Assembly: GCA_035628055.1 (NCBI GenBank)
Contig: DASPKO010000079.1
Coordinates: forward strand, 1-10,585
DNA length: 10,585 bases
DNA from: DASPKO01 sp035628055
GTDB lineage: Bacteria > Planctomycetota > Phycisphaerae > Phycisphaerales > UBA1924
Direction: 5' to 3'
Positions 6,545-10,585 of the stretch are shown piece by piece. Under the pieces are notes generated by a model. It was not told where the DNA came from and searched no databases. It saw only the letters and a list, made by a program, of their open reading frames with translations. A program made the translations under genes and the position numbers. Position 1 is the stretch's first letter. Every line of letters begins with the position of its first letter.

Positions 6545-8119
6545 ATGACGGGCGCCCGGCCATGGCGACGACCGACCGGGACGGCCCCCGCGCCCCGATC
6601 GGTCCGTCTCGCGATCATCTTGTTCTCGGCCCTCGCCCTCGGCGGCGCCGATCCCTCCGCGGCCCACGCCCAGGGCTACGTCTGCGCCGAGGGGGGCGGG
6701 AGCATCGGCCGCGGCGAATGGTCATCGCCCGTCTTCCGCTGGATGGTTCAGTCGGCCCGGGACGGGCGCGCCCGGGCCGGCGGGCCCGATCCGCACCGCC
6801 CGATCGCGGTCGCGATCATCGGCTCGTTCGATGGGGTGCGCGAGCCCGACGCCCCCGAGCCCAACGACCCCGAGGACCGCCTCATCCAGCGCTTCCGCGC
6901 CGCCGGCGCGGGCACCGTCGCCGACCTCTGGATCAACGACGCCAACGCCGCCGATCCCGAGATCGCGCGCGCCATCGCGGGCAGCGACATCGTGTGGCTC
7001 CGGGGTGGTTCGCAGACGCGCTACGTCCAGTATTTCAAGGGCACGCCCACCGAGGCCGCCATCCTCGAGGTCTTCCGCCGCGGGGGCGTGGTGGGCGGCA
7101 CCAGCGCCGGCTGCGCGGTGCTGGGCATCGTCGACTACGACGCGCGCAACGGCTCGTGCGCCCCGCTCGACGCGCTCCGCGACGCCCAAACCCCCAAGAT
7201 CACCCTCGACGTCGGATTTCTCGACCTGGTCCCGGGCATGATGTTCGACACGCACTTCACCGAGCGCGGGCGCCTGGCCCGGTTCCTGGTCATGCTCGCC
7301 CGGGCGCAACGCGAGCTCGGGCACGACCTGGTCGGCATCGGCATGGACACGCGCACCGCCCTGTGCGTCGACCCCGACGGCACCGCGGTGGTGCTCGGGC
7401 AGGGCGCCGCCGTGGTCGTGGCGCCGCGGCGGGGCGGACCGGCGCCCCACCTGCCGCACGAGGCGCCCCCCCACGGCATCAACGCCGAGGTCTCCCACCT
7501 CCTCGCGGGCGATCGCATCGACCTCACGACCTGGCGGATCACCCGCGCGCAAACCAGCGATTTCATGCGCCCGGAGACCGAGCCGGACCGCCCCGCGAAC
7601 CTGGCCGGGCCCGTCCGCGGGCACGAGCTCGCCGACTCCGGCGCCGGAGACGTGGTCGTCGACCCCGAGGCCGACCCGCGCGCCCTGTTCACGGGCGGAC
7701 TGGGCCTCCTGCCAGGCCGAGGCCTGCTCCCCGGGTGGATCATCCAGACCCGCGCCTTCGACGACGCGCGGCACACCGAGAACCGCCTGGGCGGGCTCCT
7801 TTGGGCCCTGGCGACGTCTTCACCGCGCGTGGGCCTGGCGCTGGCCGGCGGGACCGTGGTCCTGGTCGACGACACAGGGACAGCACGCGTCGAGCCTGGA
7901 CCCGATGCGCCCGCCTCGGTCCTCTGGTTTGGCGCCGGCAAGCTCACCGACATCCGCCGCGGCGTGGAGTTCACGAGCCCGTCCGACGCCGCGCCGCGCC
8001 AGGCCGTCGCGTTCACCGGCATGCTCGTCCGCGTGGTGGCGCCGGGCCAGGCGATCGCCGGACGCCCGGGCCCGCCCGGGCCGGAAGCGCCGCCGGGCCG
8101 CGCCGCGCCCGGGAAATGA
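6545..8119 (+). CDS. Secreted cyanophycinase-like peptidase (family S51)
   Basis: This 524-residue protein has a signal peptide (basic start, hydrophobic 20-33, likely cleavage after AHA at 40-42), so it acts outside the cytoplasmic membrane. The class-I glutamine-amidotransferase-like fold of family S51 is visible: IAVAIIGSFDG (87-97), WLRGGSQTR (151-159, equivalent to the GGDQ region), and the nucleophile elbow GGTSAGCAVLG (184-194) with Ser187. The segment MMFDTHFTERGRLARFL (232-248) supplies His237 and Arg241. Motif GIGMDTRTALCV (264-275) replaces the usual I-D-E-x-T-A glutamate, so one conserved acidic position may differ. S51 enzymes cleave cyanophycin or act as related dipeptidases; the substrate here is unknown. 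Residues 384-462 look like a degenerate second copy of 224-293. The tail (about 500-524) is Pro/Gly-rich. No strong ribosome binding site precedes the ATG; coupling to the mini-ORF is possible. Confidence 0.85.
   Translation: MTGARPWRRPTGTAPAPRSVRLAIILFSALALGGADPSAAHAQGYVCAEGGGSIGRGEWSSPVFRWMVQSARDGRARAGGPDPHRPIAVAIIGSFDGVREPDAPEPNDPEDRLIQRFRAAGAGTVADLWINDANAADPEIARAIAGSDIVWLRGGSQTRYVQYFKGTPTEAAILEVFRRGGVVGGTSAGCAVLGIVDYDARNGSCAPLDALRDAQTPKITLDVGFLDLVPGMMFDTHFTERGRLARFLVMLARAQRELGHDLVGIGMDTRTALCVDPDGTAVVLGQGAAVVVAPRRGGPAPHLPHEAPPHGINAEVSHLLAGDRIDLTTWRITRAQTSDFMRPETEPDRPANLAGPVRGHELADSGAGDVVVDPEADPRALFTGGLGLLPGRGLLPGWIIQTRAFDDARHTENRLGGLLWALATSSPRVGLALAGGTVVLVDDTGTARVEPGPDAPASVLWFGAGKLTDIRRGVEFTSPSDAAPRQAVAFTGMLVRVVAPGQAIAGRPGPPGPEAPPGRAAPGK
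7694..7930 (+). repeat. Degenerate internal duplication within the S51-like protein
   Basis: Protein residues 384-462 follow the same order as 224-293: a Gly/Leu/Pro-Gly turn (GLGLLPG against GFLDLVPG), a hydrophobic strand, a charged helix ending in R-L-(A/G)-x-(F/L)-L, then 'VG(I/L)', a hydrophobic strand and an Asp-rich turn (CVDPDGTAVV against LVDDTGTARV). The catalytic His is not at the matching place in the second copy. The similarity is by eye at protein level, not DNA level. Confidence 0.4.
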
Positions 8120-8122
8120 ACA

Positions 8123-8147
8123 GGCCCCCCGGCAGTGCCGGAGGGCC
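8123..8147 (-). terminator. rpsA: Terminator hairpin between convergent S51-like gene and rpsA
   Basis: On the minus strand GGCCCTCCGGC pairs with GCCGGGGGGCC through 11 pairs, one of them G-U, around the loop ACT, followed by the T-rich TGTTCATTT (8122-8114). It sits 34 bases past the rpsA stop. On the plus strand the same stem has one C-A mismatch and no T-run, so it probably mainly ends rpsA transcription but may act in both directions. It begins three bases after the S51-like stop codon. Confidence 0.6.
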
Positions 8148-8181
8148 CGTGAGTTCGACAGGGTGAGGCGAGCCGGTCGGG

Positions 8182-10002
8182 CTACTCCTCGTCCTCCTCC
8201 GGGACCTCCTTGTCCTTCTTGCCCTTCTTGCCACCGCCAGCGCCCAGCACGATCTTGTGCGTGCCCATGGCCCCGTGCTCGTCCATGCCGCCCTTGGTCG
8301 GCACCGGCCCGCGCCGCTCGCGGTCGCCCCGGTCGGCCAGGCCGTCGGTGTCGCCCCACTGGGCGCGCTTGAGCGAGAGGCCGATCTTGCGATCCTCGGT
8401 GTCGACGCGGAGGATCTTGACGTCCACCTCGTCGCCCGGCTTCACCACGTCCTGCGGGTTCTCCACCTTGTGGTCGGCCAGCTCGGAGATGTGCAGCAGG
8501 CCCTCGAGGTCCTGCTCGAGCTCGACGAAAACGCCGAAGTTGGTGATCTTGGTCACCTTGCCGCGGACGACCATGCCGGGCTTGTAGTGCTCCGGGATGG
8601 CGTAGAGCCACGGGTCCTCGGTGAGCTGCTTGAGCCCCAGGGCCACGCGCTGCTTCTCGCGATCGACGTCGACGACGACGCACGTCACCTTGTCGCCCTT
8701 CTTGAAGACCTCGTTGGGGTGAGTGACCTTCTTGGTCCACGAGATATCCGAGACGTGCAGCAGGCCGTCGATGCCCGGCTCGATCTCCACGAACGCCCCG
8801 TAGTTCGCCAGGTTGCGGACCGTGCCCTCGATGACCGTGCCCTGCGGGTACTTCTCGCTGACCAGCTCCCAGGGATTGACCTCGGTCTGCTTCATGCCGA
8901 GGCTGATCTCCTGCTTGTCCTTGTTGATGTCCAGGACGACGACGTCCACCTCCTGCCCCGGGGAAACGATCTCCGAGGGATGGTTGACGCGCCGGGTCCA
9001 GGACATCTCGGAGATGTGCACCAGTCCCTCGATGCCGTCCTCGAGCCGCACGAACGCCCCGTACGACATGATGTTGACCACCGTCCCGCGGACCCGCGAG
9101 CCCACCGGGTACTTCTGCTCGATCTCCTCCCAGGGGCTGGCCTCCTTCTGCTTGAGGCCCAGCGCGATCTTCTCCTTCTCCCGGTCGATGTTGAGGACCT
9201 TGACCTCCACCTTCTGGTCGATCTTGAGCAGCTCGCTGGGATGGTTGATCCGCCCCCACGACATGTCCGTGATGTGCAGGAGCCCGTCGATTCCCCCAAG
9301 GTCCACGAAGGCCCCGAAGTCGGCGATGTTCTTGACCGTGCCCGTGACCAGGTCGCCCTCGCGGAGGTTCTCCAGCAGGCGCTTCTTGGCCGCGTCTCGC
9401 TCCTCCTCGATGAGCTTGCGCCGGCTGATCACGATGTTGCGCCGCTCGGTGTCGATCTTGAGCACGCTCGCCCGGATGTCGCGCCCGATGTAGTCCCCGA
9501 TCTCCCCGGGGCGACGCACGTCCACCTGCGAGGCCGGCAGGAAGACCGGCACGCCGATGTCCACGAGCAGGCCGCCCTTGATCTTCTTCATCACCCGGCC
9601 TTCGACCACGTCCCCCTCGCGCGTCGTCTCCACGATCCGCTGCCAGGAGAGCATCCGGTCGGCCTTGCGCTTGGAGAGCTCGACCAGCCCCCCCTCGCCC
9701 TCGACCTTCTCGAGCAGCACCTGCACCTTGTCGCCGATCTTCGGCTCGCCCCCGGGCTCGAACTCCTCCTTCGAGACCAGGCCCTCGGACTTGAGCCCCA
9801 CCTCGACGACCACGTCGTCCCCGGCGAAGCCGATGACCCGGCCCTCGAGGATCGAGCCCGGCGTGAAGTCGCCGATCTGGTCTCCCAGCAGCGAGTCCAT
9901 GTTGTCCTGGGCGTCGGCGCCGGCCCCCAGGGCCTCGCGCAGCAGTGCGGTCGCGTCCGCGTCGCTGATGCCCAGCGACGCAATCAGGGTTTCGTCGATC
10001 AC
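8182..10002 (-). CDS. rpsA: 30S ribosomal protein S1
   Basis: Ribosomal protein S1 binds mRNA on the 30S subunit and helps start translation. From the GTG at 10002 it has 606 residues. Six S1 (OB-fold) repeats are visible at about 47-112, 129-196, 214-285, 301-372, 387-459 and 476-547. Repeats 3-6 carry the canonical core (FGAFVDL, YGAFVRL, YGAFVEI and FGVFVEL, followed by G-L-x-H-x-S/T). Repeats 1 and 2 are divergent, as in the ribosome-binding half of proteobacterial S1. The tail is Gly then Lys/Glu-rich (KKGKKDKEVPEEDEE). GAGGAA on the minus strand (10016-10011), eight bases upstream, supports this GTG. An in-frame ATG 120 bases upstream (10122) is rejected because it lies inside the structured leader and adds no S1-like sequence. 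A structured leader with terminator-like hairpin precedes it. Confidence 0.95.
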   Translation of the reverse strand: MIDETLIASLGISDADATALLREALGAGADAQDNMDSLLGDQIGDFTPGSILEGRVIGFAGDDVVVEVGLKSEGLVSKEEFEPGGEPKIGDKVQVLLEKVEGEGGLVELSKRKADRMLSWQRIVETTREGDVVEGRVMKKIKGGLLVDIGVPVFLPASQVDVRRPGEIGDYIGRDIRASVLKIDTERRNIVISRRKLIEEERDAAKKRLLENLREGDLVTGTVKNIADFGAFVDLGGIDGLLHITDMSWGRINHPSELLKIDQKVEVKVLNIDREKEKIALGLKQKEASPWEEIEQKYPVGSRVRGTVVNIMSYGAFVRLEDGIEGLVHISEMSWTRRVNHPSEIVSPGQEVDVVVLDINKDKQEISLGMKQTEVNPWELVSEKYPQGTVIEGTVRNLANYGAFVEIEPGIDGLLHVSDISWTKKVTHPNEVFKKGDKVTCVVVDVDREKQRVALGLKQLTEDPWLYAIPEHYKPGMVVRGKVTKITNFGVFVELEQDLEGLLHISELADHKVENPQDVVKPGDEVDVKILRVDTEDRKIGLSLKRAQWGDTDGLADRGDRERRGPVPTKGGMDEHGAMGTHKIVLGAGGGKKGKKDKEVPEEDEE

Positions 10003-10010
10003 TCGCGGTG

Positions 10011-10016
10011 TTCCTC
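10011..10016 (-). promoter_or_regulatory. Ribosome binding site that decides the rpsA GTG start
   Basis: GAGGAA on the minus strand is eight bases before the GTG at 10002, giving a standard start and excluding the 40-residue longer version. Confidence 0.65.
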
Positions 10017-10034
10017 GGCCGGCGCGTGCGTCGG

Positions 10035-10058
10035 AAAGAAAAACGGGCCCGAAGCCCG
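10035..10058 (-). terminator. rpsA: Intrinsic-terminator-like hairpin in the rpsA leader
   Basis: On the minus strand CGGGC (10058-10054) pairs with GCCCG (10048-10044) around TTCGG, followed by TTTTTCTTT (10043-10035). Two further G-U pairs can extend the stem. It lies 32 bases before the rpsA start and well past the preceding gene's stop at 10172. It is either an attenuator for rpsA or a distant terminator for the upstream gene. Confidence 0.6.
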
Positions 10059-10077
10059 CCTCCGTGCACCCGGCTTG

Positions 10078-10090
10078 GCCCCACAGGGGC
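10078..10090 (-). other. Small hairpin in the rpsA leader
   Basis: GCCCC and GGGGC pair (five pairs) around a three-base loop, between the 5' hairpin and the terminator-like hairpin. It may take part in alternative folding. Confidence 0.35.
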
Positions 10091-10109
10091 GGCAAGGCGT
10101 GCGTCCCCC

Positions 10110-10132
10110 GGCCAGCGCACACCGCGCCGGCC
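10110..10132 (-). other. Strong 5' hairpin in the rpsA leader
   Basis: On the minus strand GGCCGGCGC pairs with GCGCTGGCC through nine pairs, one of them G-U, around the loop GGTGT. A further CCCC/GGGG pairing lies outside a four-base bulge. It would be at the very 5' end of a transcript from the -10 box at 10145-10150. Confidence 0.5.
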
Positions 10133-10144
10133 GAACGGGGGCCA

Positions 10145-10150
10145 AGTATA
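10145..10150 (-). promoter_or_regulatory. Candidate -10 box for rpsA
   Basis: TATACT on the minus strand matches the -10 consensus at five of six positions and stands out in this GC-rich context. It predicts a start near 10138 and a leader of about 136 bases. No convincing -35 hexamer is seen at 16-18 bases. Confidence 0.5.
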
Positions 10151-10171
10151 GGCCCCCCGCGCCCCGGTCCA

Positions 10172-10561
10172 TCACGTTCCGCCGCCGCTCGCCAGCCCCG
10201 AGAGCACTTCCCCGAGCCGGCCCGAGAAGGCGCCCCGGGTCATCACCACGTCCGCCCCGGCGCGCCGGGCCGCCTCCAGCCGGTCAACCTCCACGTGCGG
10301 CCCGAAGGCAACCACGCGGGCCCCGGCGGCCGGGCCGCCCGCCGAACGCAGGTGCCCGATCAGCGCGATCCCGAGCTCGAAGGCCTCGAGGTCCACGATC
10401 AGGCCGCCGACCCGCGTGTCGGCCATCCGGGCCGCCAGCATCTCCGCGGACCGCACCGGGCGCGCCGCCACGCCCACCGCCTCCGCCGTCGCCTTGATCC
10501 GGCTCGCCCACACCAGGTCCGCGGCGCAGTACAGCACCGTGCGCGGTCCCGTCCCCGCCAC
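10172..10561 (-). CDS. Small receiver-like (pseudo-receiver) protein, possibly partial
   Basis: The 129 residues show the alternating strand-helix order of a CheY-like receiver: TVLYCAADLVWASRIKATAEA (8-28), then GGLIVDLEAFELG (52-64) with Asp57 in the place of a phospho-acceptor, then ARVVAFGPHVEVDRLEAARRAGADVVMTR (79-107). The acidic pair normally found after the first strand and the conserved Lys near the end are not clear, so phosphorylation is doubtful. No output domain is attached. The GTG at 10561 has GAGGAG directly against it, too close for normal use, and the frame stays open to 10585, so the true start may lie outside the window. Its stop is 170 bases before the rpsA start, on the same strand. 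Role unknown. Confidence 0.7.
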   Translation of the reverse strand: MAGTGPRTVLYCAADLVWASRIKATAEAVGVAARPVRSAEMLAARMADTRVGGLIVDLEAFELGIALIGHLRSAGGPAAGARVVAFGPHVEVDRLEAARRAGADVVMTRGAFSGRLGEVLSGLASGGGT

Positions 10562-10585
10562 CTCCTCGGCCCCGGTCTGCCCCGC

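Noticed and set aside
8813..9493. Tandem repeat-like similarity across rpsA
   Set aside because: It is the normal similarity among S1 domains, not a separate repeat or CRISPR array.
10003..10122. Longer rpsA starting at the ATG at 10122
   Set aside because: The extra 40 residues cover the leader hairpins and the T-run; the GTG at 10002 has a good binding site and begins the S1-like sequence.
8257..10497. Very long open frame on the plus strand opposite rpsA
   Set aside because: Repetitive because S1 repeats are read in antisense; no independent support.

Overview
The window is very GC-rich (about 70% by eye), with almost no non-coding space and strong G/C bias at third codon positions. Housekeeping genes (a 2-oxoacid dehydrogenase E1 beta subunit, DNA gyrase A, ribosomal protein S1) sit beside lineage-restricted secreted proteins. 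GC content, gene mix and family variants suggest a Phycisphaerae-like member of the Planctomycetota. That placement is an inference; no 16S or other phylogenetic marker was tested.

Layout, left to right. (1) Plus strand, 32-1328: a 90-residue protein with a weak FlbD-like pattern, then a GC-rich stem-loop, then pdhB (E1 beta) starting at a GTG with a good ribosome binding site. (2) Minus strand, 4246-1325: gyrA, convergent with pdhB. The two genes share a CTAG in which both stop codons lie. GyrA carries a Gly/Pro/Thr-rich N-terminal extension containing an 11-base homopolymer and lacks the usual quinolone-contact Ser/Asp pair. (3) Minus strand, 6376-4409: a secreted protein with a tentative AMMECR1-like N-terminal half and a helical-repeat C-terminal half, with its own terminator just before the gyrA promoter. 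(4) Divergent control region, 6377-6544: a perfect 16-bp palindrome overlapping possible -10 boxes on both strands, and a 26-codon mini-ORF that looks like a lipoprotein signal peptide stopping at its cysteine. (5) Plus strand, 6545-8119: a secreted S51 (cyanophycinase-like) serine hydrolase whose C-terminal half appears to repeat part of its catalytic domain. (6) A terminator hairpin at 8123-8147 between convergent genes. (7) Minus strand, 10002-8182: rpsA with six S1 domains, preceded by a structured leader with a -10 box, two hairpins and an intrinsic-terminator-like hairpin upstream of the start codon. (8) Minus strand, 10561-10172: a small receiver-like (pseudo-receiver) protein near the right edge, whose frame stays open to the end of the window.

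The genes do not form one pathway. The housekeeping genes appear to be separate transcription units with their own control regions. The clearest novelty candidates are the rpsA leader attenuator, the palindromic divergent region with its mini-ORF, the internally duplicated S51 protein, and the two-part secreted protein. I see no tRNA or rRNA gene, insertion sequence, CRISPR array or phage gene. No stretch longer than 300 bases lacks a gene.
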